Assembly (NCBI GenBank): GCA_951213105.1
Contig: OX578146.1
Location: forward strand, 52,036,775 to 52,100,774
Reading direction: 5' to 3'
Source of the DNA: Amaurobius ferox
Taxonomy: Eukaryota > Arthropoda > Arachnida > Araneae > Amaurobiidae
Length of the DNA stretch: 64,000 nt
The position numbers were made by a program, and so were the translations under genes. Below, in pieces: positions 34,984 through 47,380 of the stretch; position 1 is the first letter of the stretch, and every line of letters starts with the position of its first letter. A model generated the notes under the pieces. That model did not search any database. It saw nothing but the letters and a program-made list of their open reading frames with translations, and was not told the origin of the DNA.

Positions 34984-36528
34984 CAGAAGACTAAGTAGAC
35001 AATGAAGAACGTTAATTTATTTTGTGTAGTGAATATACTAATTTAATTGACAAATTAAAAGATAAATGCAATATATCTAGTAATGAACAAAAAGTAAAAA
35101 TTATCAGTTTAATGCCTAACTGTCTAAATCAAAAATATGAGAATAGCTGCAAGTTTCTGAATACTTAATTAGGATCAAAGGAATCTTGCTTAAATTTATA
35201 TCAAAAGAATATCCTACATTTTTGTTTCAACGGAGGAAGTGAAATTAAAAGAGAACGTGTTGAAACCTAGATTTGAAAAATGTAAATCTGTACCTCAAAC
35301 GAGAGAAAAGCACAGATTTTTACCTCTCAGCAAATCCGCTATAAGATGCTACCAAACATCTATATCTTTGGAATATGTAGATATCTCAGTAGTAACTTGT
35401 ATTTATGATAAACAGTAGTGGCGTACTAAAATTTTAAACATGTGGTTTGGAAATGAAGACCTATATCTGCAGTTTTCAAGCAAAAAGGCATCCAATGCAT
35501 AATGGGTTCCTGCATCAAAAGTGCTGAGAAAACACACGCCTTTGGAAATTCATACACCTACAGAACAGATCTACCAGATTACTGACAAACTCTGCAATAA
35601 AATATCACGACTGCACAATGACTATCTTTAATAAAAGGTATCAAACTTTATGGATAAGTGAAAATTAAGATCTGTTACTCTTAGGACGTACTCATTGCAC
35701 CATATTAATAAAACTAGAAACGTCTCAAACTCCAAATTTTTACTGCAATTGGTTATTATATGGTACTTGATTCTCTGCAAGTTTCAGATTTTTCCCTGTT
35801 CCTTCACCAGAGATATGAAGGCTTGCATATTTGTAAATTTGAAAAGTCGGCATGTTTGGGACTTCATAAAATAAAAAAGAGAAATTTTTCAGTCTTGAAA
35901 TTTCTCCAGCTAAGACGTTGAAAGTAGGGTAAGATATGGTGAAAATTTTAAATTTTAAAATTGTTTCCTTCATTATTTTTAAAAAGCCTAAAAACTGCAT
36001 TTTTAGCTAAACTGACGCTGAATTTCAACGCTAAATTTCAGTTAACCATGTTGCAGTTACACAAACTTTACAATAACATGAAATGTAGACCATTTTAAGG
36101 CCAGTAAAATAGTTTTTATTCCAGGTATCTAACTCTTTTGAGTTCCAAGATATTTAAATTTGTTTGAACATCAAAATCCATCAAATTTGGAGTCTGCCAT
36201 GTTGAAAATATGGCTGTACCAAATAAACGAGCTAGATGAAAAATTATTAAAAATCGTTTATCATCTGCTGAAATATGTAGGAACATTTGTGCAAAATATA
36301 AAAATTTTCAAAAATGGCCATGCAACCAAATATTATTTCTTTAGGTGATTTTGGATGGAATGACCCCTATATAATTTACGCCACATTTCAGCGCGTGACC
36401 ATCACATCTATTTTAATGTATCACTACAGTTACATTCTGTATCACTTAAAGAATGTAACTGTAGTGATACATAATGTATCACTACAGTTACATTCAGATA
36501 TTACATAATGTATCACTACAGTTACATT
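34984..36528. repeat. Tandem duplication, copy 1 (1,545 bp)
   Basis: CAGAAGACTAAGTAGACAAT here recurs exactly 1,545 bases later, and the copies differ at only a handful of positions. The unit includes the 3' part of the gene relic (about 35020-35660) and a reverse family F copy (about 35705-36360). The end (36446-36528) is a scrambled junction built from repeated pieces of TGTATCACTACAGTTACATT in direct and inverted orientation. Confidence 0.95.
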
Positions 36529-37981
36529 CAGAAGACTAAGTAGACAATGAAGAACGTTAATTTATTTTGTGTAGTGAATATACTAATTTAATTGACAAAT
36601 TAAAAGATAAATGCAAGATATCTAGTAATGAACAAAAAGTAAAAATTATCAGTTTAATGCCTAACTGTCTAAATCAAAAATATGAGAATAGCTGCAAGTT
36701 TCTGAATACTTAATTAGGATCAAAGGAATCTTGCTTAAATTTATATCAAAAGAATATCCTACATTTTTGTTTCAACGGAGGAAGTGAAATTAAAAGAGAA
36801 CGTGTTGAAACCTAGATTTGAAAAATGTAAATCTGTACCTCAAACGAGAGAAAAGCACAGATTTTTACCTCTCAGCAAATCCGCTATAAGATGCTACCAA
36901 ACATCTATATCTTTGGAATATGTAGATATCTCAGTAGTAACTTGTATTTATGATAAACAGTAGTGGCGTACTAAAATTTTAAACATGTGGTTTGGAAATG
37001 AAGACCTATATCTGCAGTTTTCAAGCAAAAAGGCATCCAATGCATAATGGGTTCCTGCATCAAAAGTGCTGAGAAAACACACGCCTTTGGAAATTCATAC
37101 ACCTACAGAACAGATCTACCAGATTACTGACAAACTCTGCAATAAAATATCACGACTGCACAATGACTATCTTTAATAAAAGGTATCAAACTTTATGGAT
37201 AAGTGAAAATTAAGATCTGTTACTCTTAGGACGTACTCATTGCACCATATTAATAAAACTAGAAACGTCTCAAACTCCAAATTTTTACTGCAATTGGTTA
37301 TTATATGGTACTTGATTCTCTGCAAGTTTCAGATTTTTCCCTGTTCCTTCACCAGAGATATGAAGGCTTGCATATTTGTAAATTTGAAAAGTCGGCATGT
37401 TTGGGACTTCATAAAATAAAAAAGAGAAATTTTTCAGTCTTGAAATTTCTCCAGCTAAGACGTTGAAAGTAGGGTAAGATATGGTGAAAATTTTAAATTT
37501 TAAAATTGTTTCCTTCATTATTTTTAAAAAGCCTAAAAACTGCATTTTTAGCTAAACTGACGCTGAATTTCAACGCTAAATTTCAGTTAACCATGTTGCA
37601 GTTACACAAACTTTACAATAACATGAAATGTAGACCATTTTAAGGCCAGTAAAATAGTTTTTATTCCAGGTATCTAACTCTTTTGAGTTCCAAGGTATTT
37701 AAATTTGCTTGAACATCAAAATCCATCAAATTTGGAGTCTGCCATGTTGAAAATATGGCTGTACCAAATAAACGAGCTAGATGAAAAATTATTAAAAATC
37801 GTTTATCATCTGCTGAAATATGTAGGAACATTTGTGCAAAATACAAAAATTTTCAAAAATGGCCATGCAACCAAATATTATTTCTTTAGGTGATTTTGGA
37901 TGGAATGACCCCTATATAATTTACGCCACATTTCAGCGCGTGACCATCACATCTATTTTAATGTATCACTACAGTTACATT
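36529..37981. repeat. Tandem duplication, copy 2
   Basis: Follows copy 1 directly. It ends at the single TGTATCACTACAGTTACATT (about 37961-37981), after which the sequence continues into unique DNA (CGAAAGACTCAG). The identical open frames at 35740-36000 and 37285-37545 lie in family F and are not genes. Recent duplication or an assembly duplication are both possible. Confidence 0.93.
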
Positions 37982-38355
37982 CGAAAGACTCAGTGCAGCT
38001 TATCTCTTGCTCTGAGTCAGATAGATGAAATGAAAATCATTCTCAATTTTAGAACCTTTTGATACAACCTCCTTGGAATAAGCAGAAGTTTCAAAGTGGT
38101 AAAAAGCAAGGGTAATAAAGATCAGATACATCATATTTGGCTTTATGGACATGTGTGGAATTTTTAATGCCCTTCGTATCTCAGAAGATTATCAAGTCAT
38201 CTTCGCCAAGTCAGCAACCGATCTGAAAAATAAACAAAAATGTAACCAATTAAGTATGAGATATTTTGAACTAAAAAAAAATGCCTCTAGAGGTATGCTC
38301 AAGAAAATTAACACGCAACATTCTTATTCTAGGACCGTAGATATACCTGTTTGTA
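37982..38355 (+). other. Unique DNA with an unrecognised 79-codon frame
   Basis: The frame 38145-38384 begins MDMCGIFNALRISEDYQVIF and runs into the Tc1 terminal repeat, so its last ten codons belong to the transposon. It may be another exon remnant of the gene decayed upstream. I cannot assign it. The insertion site TA at 38356-38357 shows the transposon interrupted this sequence. Confidence 0.35.
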
Positions 38356-38357
38356 TA

Positions 38358-39887
38358 CACTGGCTTCCAAAAGTTAAGCACTGAGGGTGAAATCAATAAA
38401 AATGGAAAACTAAAGCTTTGATTAGCTCAAAATTGTACATGAAGGTAGCAAATCTGTTTATGTATTAAAGAAAACAAGAATTATATACAAAGATGAAAAA
38501 GAATACTTTTCTTAAGTTATATGATGACGTCACATTTGGGTCATTAACAAAATGATGTTTAAAGGCAAATAAACCAAACAAAACTTACATTAATATGGTA
38601 TGTGACCACCCCGGACCTTTACACAAACTTTACAACGATTTTCCATGCTTTCAATGAAGTGATCAACCATCGCAGATGCGAGCAATGGCCATTCCTCCAA
38701 TAGGGCAGTTTCCAGCAGAGACTGGCTGGAGGAGGTAAACGTGCAGAGACAGCACGCCCGAGGGCATCCCAAAGGTTTTCAAGGGGATTAAGGTCGGGAG
38801 AATACACCGACCACTCCATACGAGAAATGCCCTCACTTTCCAGGTATTCGTCAACAATGTTAGCTCGATGGGTACGGGCATTATCGTTCATAAGGAGGAA
38901 ATCTGGATCACCTACTGCAGCGTAGAGTCTTGCAATGGGGTCTGGGACTTCATCCCGATACCGCGCAGCCGTCACAGAACCGCCTTTAAAGATGTGCAGC
39001 TCTGTGCGATATCCCATTGAAATTCCAGCACACACTATGACACTGCCACCTCTGAATGTGTGATGTTCGATGATGTTCTTGACCTGATTGCGTGTGCCTC
39101 GTTCTCTCCATACCCTTACAGGCTTATCATCTGATTCCAGGGCAAATCTGGACTCGTCCGTGAATAGGACGTTGCACCAATCCGAGACAGTCCAATTGAC
39201 ATGTTGACGACACCACTTTAATCTTACCCCTCTGGGTTGGACGTTTAGTGGAACACGAAAACGTGGTACTCGGGCGTACAGTCCCTTCACGTCTAGCCTT
39301 CGGCGCACAGTACTGGCAGATATTGTCTTATCAAGTGCCATTGCAACAATGAATGTAACAATTGTGGAGGTCACTCGTCGATTCCGCTTGGCTACTATAG
39401 CAATATACCAATCATCAGAGGGGGTGGTAACCCTTGGAAGATCCGGAACAGGTCTCCAGACAACTGTTTGACTTGTTTGGAATTGTTTCCATAATCGAGA
39501 TATTACCGAATGATCAACGCCAAAGAAAATAGCAACATATTTGATTGACTGTCCTGCTTCAATGCGTCCGATAGCACGCCAGCGCTCACTATCTGTCATT
39601 CGTCTTCTTTCAGCCATAGAAACACGAATATCGTCAAAAATAATCCTACAAAAGTTATAAACACTTCATATCAGCATTTAAATGCACCTCCTCAAACCCT
39701 TTAGAATGCTGGCGTCTTCAACGACTGCCTAATTAGCATATATCCGGACAGTCAATCGTGATTGGCTGTAACATATGATATTTGCATACTGCCATCTGTA
39801 TCCGCAGCGATTATCAGCCACTCAAATTCAAATATGCTTTCGAAAAATGAAAATTTGCCTTGCGTGCTTAACTTTTGTAAGTCAGTG
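38358..39887 (-). mobile_element. Tc1-like DNA transposon with TIRs
   Basis: Terminal inverted repeats of at least 24 bp match at 22 positions (CACTGGCTTCCAAAAGTTAA at the left, CACTGACTTACAAAAGTTAA read inward from the right), flanked by TA dinucleotides at 38356-38357 and 39888-39889, the target duplication of the Tc1/mariner superfamily. The 1,530 bp length and single transposase on the minus strand are standard. The last shared bases of the TIR include GCAC. Confidence 0.95.
38590..39617 (-). pseudogene. Tc1 transposase, DD34E, one frameshift
   Basis: From ATG at 39617 the frame gives 332 residues: N-terminal helix-turn-helix DNA-binding region (about 1-110, with ERWRAIGRIEAGQSI and SVISRLWKQFQTS), then the catalytic core with D154 (LFTDESRF), D245 (MNDNARTH) and E280 (SPDLNPLENLW). 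Exactly 34 residues separate the second D from E. After PPPASL (about 38725) the frame leaves the family consensus, whose expected C-terminus (LLETALLEEW ... NRCKVCVKVRGGHIPY) is found in another frame down to 38590. A single indel has therefore replaced the last ~40 residues. All catalytic residues are intact. Confidence 0.93.
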
Positions 39888-39889
39888 TA

Positions 39890-40560
39890 AATAACATCAA
39901 CTTGGAAGGGGTTGGAAACACGAAAGCTCACAGACCGATCTCGTACAAATGCAGTTTTTAGCGATTCTCTTACAGAAAAGCTCTTCATTTCATTAATAAT
40001 AGTCAGTTCGACATAGAAGTATCATATTTGCCCCAAAATAAATATTCAGATTATTGCCTATTTCAGAGGATTTAAAATTTTTAGAATGTCCATATGTATT
40101 AGTAAAAAACTTTAGATATCATATAATAATATCAAGGAATTAAAATGCACTACATTATAACTAACATCATAAGAAATTAATACTGTTATATCATTTATAG
40201 AAGCATGTTATGTCAATTACAAAAGATATTGAAATTTTTGAAATTATGGTTGATAAATAAAATATACATAGGTATGAATTTAGACTATTAGTTATTTAGT
40301 ATTGTTTATAAGCAAAAAACACCATTCTAACTTCAACATTTTTATATTATTTAACTTTTTACTGAATCAGCAATTACATCTTGTCCAATTGCGTTACGCC
40401 AGTTACACGTTTTTAAAATGAAATTATAGAGATATATTCATAGAAAAAAAATTTTTTTTGAAAAGTGCTATATGATAGCCATAGGCAATAAATATTTTAA
40501 AGCATAAAGTTTTACTTTGTCATTTTTAGTAAATGTTTCCTGGTATAAAGAAGCCATAAA
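39890..40560. other. AT-rich DNA, no feature recognised
   Basis: No convincing frame, repeat or motif. The first bases continue the sequence interrupted by the Tc1 element. Confidence 0.4.
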
Positions 40561-40564
40561 TTTT

Positions 40565-40740
40565 GTAATTATTAATTAAAGTGGTTACACGTCAACTTTA
40601 ATAATGCATTAAATCAAAGACAACAAATCGTAGATTAAAAAGTCATTTAATAAAACACCATTCTTTATGACGTGCAAATATTAAAAAAAGGCCGGAGCGC
40701 TTTCCGGTATTACCATACCCAAAGCGCTCTGGCCTTTTTA
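40565..40740. repeat. Half-foldback repeat with GC-rich hairpin
   Basis: About 40570-40700 (ACGTCAACTTTAATAATGCA ... TTTAATAAAACACC) is related to the left arm of the foldback at 50887-51168. It ends in a tight hairpin: TAAAAAAAGGCCGGAGCGC plus TTT (40682-40703) pairs with AAAGCGCTCTGGCC plus TTTTTA (40721-40740), one G/A mismatch, loop about 17 bases. A family A element follows at once. Confidence 0.75.
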
Positions 40741-41712
40741 TTTTCTTGTATACATAGTAAAATGTATAAGGAAAGTATTGTGACGGGGTCAAAAATTCGA
40801 ATTCGAGTTTTCGTCGGGAGATCACGTTTCAAACACCCCTGATCACGAATCGAACATTTCTGAGGGGATGTCTATGTGTGTGCGTGAAAGTATGTGTGGG
40901 TGTGTGGGTGTGAAAGTATGTGTGTGTGTCAGTGAATCTGTGGAGACGATATCTCACGAACGAATGGAGCGATTCAAATGAAATTTGGTACAAAAATTAC
41001 AATCCTTAAGTACTGGAAGCCTATTATTTTTAAACACAATCGAATGTCCAGAACCCCCCTAAATTTTCGAGTGAAATTTAAAAAAAATTATCAAAAAATC
41101 AATACCTTTAATAGAGTTACTCAAATAGAAATTTTTTATGTAATTTTTTCTTAGTAAACGATTGACATAAACTTTAGAACGTTAGCATGAACCGTTCTCG
41201 AGATATTGATATTTCAAATAAAATTATTGATATTTCAAATAAAATTATCAAAAAATTCCATAAATTAAAAAATAAATATTAGTTGTTGAGAAACATGTTC
41301 ACTTATATGTAATATCATGCGATTAATTGGGTGACATCATTCTCGTGGATCTAGCTCGTTCCATTCATGAGAAAAGATACTTTGAGTAATACTTTTGTAT
41401 TCGAACGCCAATAGTCATTTATCTGCTATAAGAATGCTTATTTCTCCATCCATAGCGCTTGGCGATATTTTGGCGACGAATTTGGCGGAATGTCGCCAAC
41501 TTGGCGACTTTTTTAAATGTTGCCAAATTAACGAACATCACACCAAATGGATAAAAATGACGCAAAATCAATGAAAATGACAACTCATTGACGAAAATTC
41601 AATATCTTGGAAAGAATATAAGTATCGACTATTAAGACTGACATTTCTTTTACTGTAAACGTAGTAAATTCATTGCATTATATAAGGAATGTCATGTGCT
41701 GCCTACATCAGA
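40741..41712 (+). mobile_element. Family A element copy 8
   Basis: The first bases of the terminal hairpin are altered (TTTTCTTGTATACATAGTAA), and the rest is canonical. The TG tract carries GTGAAAGTATGTGTG interruptions (about 40873-40929). It ends GCTGCCTACATCAGA. Confidence 0.85.
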
Positions 41713-41747
41713 TTTTTTAATATTTGTACGTCATAAGGATGGTTTTT

Positions 41748-41791
41748 AACACTTTACAACAAAGTTGAAAAGTGTTTATGACTTTGTTCAT

Positions 41792-41825
<34 letters not shown>

Positions 41826-43045
41826 CGTTAGCACGATAACTGCCGTAAAAATGACTTAATCAAAATGAAATTTTTGTATGTTGTTCAGACGGTCTGTAGT
41901 ACCTATGGGAATATAAATGAATAATATCACCCAATTAGTTTTGGATTGAACCCGGGTTGAAAAAATGAAATACATTGAGCCCTATGGGACATAATTTTTC
42001 AAACATTTCTTAAGCGGATTTAAAATTCACAAATTACTTTGAAAATTTTAGGTAACAGTCAAATTGTTCCAAAAAATATATAAAAAAAAATTCAGCGAAA
42101 TATATTCAGTAGTTTTTTAAATAAAAATTAAAATAATAATTGCACATCTTATATGAAACAATCACGTGACCATGATATGAAACGATCACATGACCCACTT
42201 CAAAATAATATATAGCATCCATCTTGTTTCAAAATCGTGATTTTTTAAAGTTATTTTTAATTCATATTGAGTGTTGTATCCGTCCTAAAACTACTTTATT
42301 TTTGCTTAAATTCTGTGCATCTACATACTAAAACAACACAATGACAATATATTTGAGTTTAAATTTTCATTCAAATTTGATTATTTCTACAACTAAGCCT
42401 ATTTTTCACCTATGTAAAATGTAAACAGCAAAATATGTAGAATGAGTTGTATTAGAATTCCTGTATTTCTTTAACACAAAATAATTTAGTCCATGGAGTC
42501 TGCATGGCTGATATGAATGAAATATTAATTGATTTTATAAACAGAAGGACGATTTTTTTCGATGAAGTTTTAAGCATAGAGTTTATGAATTGTAGCTCTC
42601 CATGGTCTTAATTTTTAAATAAAATAAATTATTATAGTATTGTAATAAATGAATTGAATGAAATTCTGCTTTTATAGAGAGATCCAGGCGTGTTATTTTT
42701 TCTATGACGTCATTTGAATTTATTTCAGTTGTTTTCGATGAAGTTTTCAAATATAATAAATTATCGTAGTATTATGATAGTTTTAAAAATATTACCGTGG
42801 AATGTATTGCATTTTAGAGATATTTAAACCAGGCAATTTATATTTCAATGCCGTCATTTGAATGAAGTTCATTTTTTTCAATGAAGGTTTAAGTTTTCAA
42901 ATATAATAAATCAATGTAGTATTGTGATAAGTTTTAAAATATTACCGACGAATGTATTGCATTTTCGACTTTTTTAAATAAAATTGCATTGACGTTGGAA
43001 AGTGTTTCATAATCAATGCTTTAAGCGTGATTGATCTTTCTTGTT
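41748..43045 (+). mobile_element. Family D element, tandem copy 1
   Basis: Runs from AACACTTTACAACAAAGTTG to TGATCTTTCTTGTT, 1,298 bp. A (CTGT)n tract (about 41788-41825) is followed by GTTAGCACGATAACTGCCGT and a core-like AATCAAAATGAAATTT. It carries GATCACATGACCCACTTC and ATCACGTGACCATG E-box-like motifs near 42160-42200. Non-coding. Confidence 0.88.
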
Positions 43046-44342
43046 AACACTTTACAACAAAGTTGAAAAGTGTTTATGACGTTGTTCATTCTGTCTGTCT
43101 GTCCGTTAGCACGATAACTGCCGTAAAAATGACTTAATCAAAATGAAATTTTAGTATGTTATTCAGACGGTCTGTAGGACCTATGGGAATATAAATGAAT
43201 AATATCACCCAATTAGTTTTGGATTGATCCCGGGTTGAAAAAATGAAATACATTAAGCCCTATGGGACCTAATTTTTCAAACATTTTTTAAGCGGATTTA
43301 AAATTCACAAATTGCTTCGAAAATTTTAGGTAATATTCAAATTGTTCCATAAAATATATATAAAAAAAAAATTCAGTGAAATATATTCAGTAGTTTTTAA
43401 AATAAAAATTAAAATAATAATTACACCTCTTAAATGAAACGATCACGTGACCATGATATGAAACGATCACATGACCCACTTCAAAATGATATATGGCATC
43501 CATCTTGTTTCAAAATCGTGATTTTTTTAAATTCTTTTTAATTCATATTGAGTGTTGTATCCGTCCTAAAACTACTTTATTTTTGCTTAAATTCTGTGCA
43601 TCTACATACTGAAACAACGCAATGACAATATATTTGAGTTTAAATGCTCATCTAAATTTGATTATTTCTGCAACTAAGCCTATTTTTCACCTATGTAAAA
43701 TGTAAACAGCAAAATATTTAAATGAGTTGTATTAGAATTCCCGTATTTTTTTAACACAAAATAATTTAGTCCATGTAGTCTGCATGGCTGATATGAATGA
43801 AATATTAATTGATTTCATAAAGAGAAGGACGATTTTTTCGATGAAAATTCAAGCATAGAGTTTTATTTTTTGTAGCTCCATGGTCTTAAACAAAATGTTT
43901 AAATAAAATAAATTATTATAGTATTGTGATGAATGAAATGAATGGGAGAAAGTTATGAATGAAATCCTGTTTTTATAGAGAGATCCAGGCGTGTTATTTT
44001 TTCTATGACGTCATTTGAATTAATTTCTGTTGTTTTCGATGAAGTTTTCAAATATAATAAATTGTCGTAGTATTATGATAATTCTTAAACTATTACCGAG
44101 GAATGTATAACATTTTAGAGATGTTTAAACCAGGCAATTTATATTTCAATGCCGTCATTTGAATGAAGTTCATTTTTATCGATGAAGGTTTAAGTTTTCA
44201 AATATAATAAATTAATGCAGGTGATAAGTTTCAAAATATTACTGAGGAATGTATTGCATTTTAGACTTGTTTAAATAAAATTGCATTGAAGTTGGAAAGT
44301 GTTTCATAATCAATGCTTTAAGCATGATTGATCTTTCTTGTT
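43046..44342 (+). mobile_element. Family D element, tandem copy 2
   Basis: Starts at the very base where copy 1 ends (TTCTTGTT|AACACTTTAC) and is nearly the same length, so the pair is a precise head-to-tail dimer. Copies differ by scattered substitutions and small indels. The (CTGT)n tract is much shorter (about 43091-43102). Confidence 0.88.
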
Positions 44343-44473
44343 TTAAATTCTCATTGTTGTCATCTCTGTCATCAACTAGATAGCTCGAACCCATTTTAAT
44401 GCAGCATTAATTCAAACATAAATCAAACAATTTTTTCCTCAATATAAATAAACTTTCTGTCCCTGCATAAGGG

Positions 44474-44743
44474 GATTTTTGCTTTCTCATATAATGTAAT
44501 ATTGTGTAGAGAAAGTATTGTTTTACAAAAATTTTCGACTTTTTTTTTATGCCAATATATATTTTAAGATCTCCTGAACACGTTTTGACTATTTTTGGAG
44601 TGATGTAAGTCCGTCTGTCGGTCTGCCTGTATGTCTGTAGTCGATTTAAGTACATGACAGAGCCATCACAAATATTACTGGATTCTCACGAAACTTTATA
44701 TCCGGCTTTGTTATTAAAAAATCTAGAACTAGATTGCATTTTT
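44474..44743 (+). mobile_element. Family G fragment, same plan as A and B
   Basis: TTTTTGCTTTCTCATATAATG ... GTAGAGAAAGTATTGTTTTA is a terminal hairpin like that of A, followed by a TTTTCGAC block, a short CTGTCGGTCTGCCTGTATG tract and a core-like TGGATTCTCACGAAACTTT. The remainder is cut off where family A copy 9 begins. Confidence 0.65.
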
Positions 44744-44868
44744 ACTTTCCTTATATACATAATGTATAAGGAAAGTATTGTGACGGGGTCGAAAATTCGA
44801 ATTCGAGTTTTCGACGTAAGAGCACGTTTCAAGCATCCCTGATCACGAATAAAACATTTTTGAGGTGA

Positions 44869-44958
<90 letters not shown>

Positions 44959-45754
44959 AAAGTATGTGTGTATGTGTGTGTGTCAGTGAGTCTGTGGAGA
45001 CGATATCTCACGATCAAATAGAGCGATTCGAATGAAATTTGGTACAAAAATCACAATCCGTGAATACTGGAAGCCTATTGTTTTTAAACCTAATCGAATG
45101 TTCAGAACCCTTCTAAATTTTCGAATGAAATTTTGAAAAAATCATCAAAAAATCAAAACCTCTAATGAAGTTACGCAAATAAACATTTCTTATGTAATTT
45201 TTCCTTAAACGATTGACATAAACTTTAGAACGCTAGCATGAACCGTTCTCGGGATATTGCACATTTTTTAAATAAATTTATCAAAAAATCCCATAAATTA
45301 AAAAAAATATATTAATTGCTGAGAGAAACATGTTCACTTTTCATATGTAATATCATGCGATAAATTTGGTGACATCATTCTCGTGTATCTAGTTCATTCC
45401 ATTCAAGAGAAAAGATACTTTGAGTAATATTTTTGTATTTGAACGCCAATAGTTATTTATCTGCTATATGAATAACTTATTTCTCCGTCTATAACGCTTG
45501 GCGAGATTTTGGCGCCGAATTTGGCGGAATGTAGCCAACTTGGCGACTTTTTTTAAAGGTTGTCAAGCTAACCAAAATCTCGCCAAATGGGAAAAAAATG
45601 ACGCTAAATCAATGAAAATTACGACTAATTGACGAAAATTCAATATCTTGGAAAGAATATAAATATCTGCTATAAGAATAATCTATTTTATTTTACTGCA
45701 AAAGTAGTAAATTCATTGCATTATATAAGGAAAGTCATATGCTGCCCACATCAG
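44744..45754 (+). mobile_element. Family A element copy 9 with long TG tract
   Basis: Canonical termini and core. The microsatellite is a pure (TG)n of about 42 units (about 44872-44955). The element follows the family G fragment with a T-run at the junction. Confidence 0.88.
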
Positions 45755-47380
45755 ATTGTTTTTTACTGACATCCAATATATAACGTAAATAATCTTCTAA
45801 CAGAGTAACAAGTGTCTTTATGAGTCAATAGCATAATTTTGAAAGGATTGGTTAATTCTATTTAATGTCTCTTCATATTTTATCGAAGGCCCTAAATATA
45901 ATTCCTTCGGCCTTCTCCCAAAAAATTTAAATTAACTAATTTCTACAGCATTTGTCTAAATTGGATCAGAGTGATTTGAAGAATGATAAAAAAAAAGTTT
46001 TATAGCAGAAATGTATAACTCTTAAAATACTTCAGTCATAAACTAATAATATCCTGCTGATGACGTTATAAAAACAAGAAAGTCTTAGCTATCCCGAAAA
46101 GGTTTAAAGTAGCTCCATCAAACTATTGATTTTCCACTAAGGGTTGGTGAACGTTACGAACAGGAAAAGGTAGAACCCGTAGTTATGGACGAGCGAATCG
46201 AAGTCCATTCTCCATTCCTAACGAGGCGAAATCAATATTTGCCTAAATTTTGTTATCCCTTATACTCAAAAACTACAGTAGGCTGGAAGATGAAATTTTG
46301 CATACATACGTGAAATTGCACATAAAGTTGCAGAATCACAATTTCATTTGTCAAAACGAACTGTAACAAAGCGAAACGCCCATTTTTCAACTGCGCATGT
46401 ACGCTACGCTTCCTAGAAATAGAGTGTAAAAGACTACTGTTGTACAAAAGTTAAAAATGAGTCCAATATTAAGCTTCACTACCTTATTTTTTATATGGTT
46501 GCTAGAAGAACGTGACGAAACGGAATACGTACCATGGAGTTATAAAGTTACGATTTACCTGCATAATACATGTAATAATAAAACACAAATTTTTAGAAAT
46601 AAGTTTTAGTAATTTAAATGTGTTACTTTGATTCCTTTATTTTCTTATATTATAATTTTTTTAACTTGCATTTCAAATTCTAAAAACTTATGCTCTTTTG
46701 TATAAGGATTCTCAAATATTGAAATTATTTTTTATACTTCTACTTTCATCATTTATTTGTTAAACAAGTTTCGATTTAAAATCTTTCACAGCTCGCATAC
46801 TTCATACGTGCGAGTTCATTAAAAGTCCGGCTTTTGCTATAGTGCAATAAATATTCGAAATTTCTAATAAATATAATTACAAGCCATCGATTTTCAGATG
46901 TTATCACTCTACCCTAAAATACTGGACTTTGGGAACAATAGGTGAGCATCCCTGTGGGTCGCCTTAGCCAAAGGTCTGTGAACAGAAAGATCCTTGGACT
47001 TTAAGGAGGCCAACGACATTTGCTTATCATATCACATCTTCCGAGAATCGAAGGATATTTTCAAGGGTAGTTTTTCCTTAGAGAGAGAATCAAAAGAGAT
47101 CAATCACTGCCTCAAATTGTAAGATTAAAATGGATCTGAAGTTCCATCGCATGGATCAGAAAATTACATAATTTCTTATCTGAGGGATATGACCTCATGA
47201 AGTGCAATATCAAAATAATTTTATGTTATCCATCTCATGGAACTGGTTGATGTACTGGTAAAAATTTAAAGAGCTCAGTTTTTACGATTTTAAAACTGTA
47301 GTTCAAGTGCACGAGAATTCTGAACAGGGTTGCTGAATATGGGTCGCTAGCCGCTAAACGGCGACTAAAATTTTAAAAAA
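45755..47380. other. Unassigned DNA, possibly unique
   Basis: No repeat family of this window and no convincing coding frame. Composition is slightly less repetitive than its surroundings. About 46137-46230 and 46900-47050 are GC-richer and lack low-complexity runs, so an undetected exon or UTR is conceivable, but I cannot support one. Confidence 0.35.

Noticed and set aside
35740..37545. Identical 86-codon proteins as a gene pair
   Set aside because: Located in duplicated family F repeat and present in decayed form at 32470-32960; no coding evidence.
40682..40740. Bacterial-type terminator (GC hairpin plus T run)
   Set aside because: The context is eukaryotic transposon DNA; the hairpin belongs to a repeat related to the foldback at 50887-51168.
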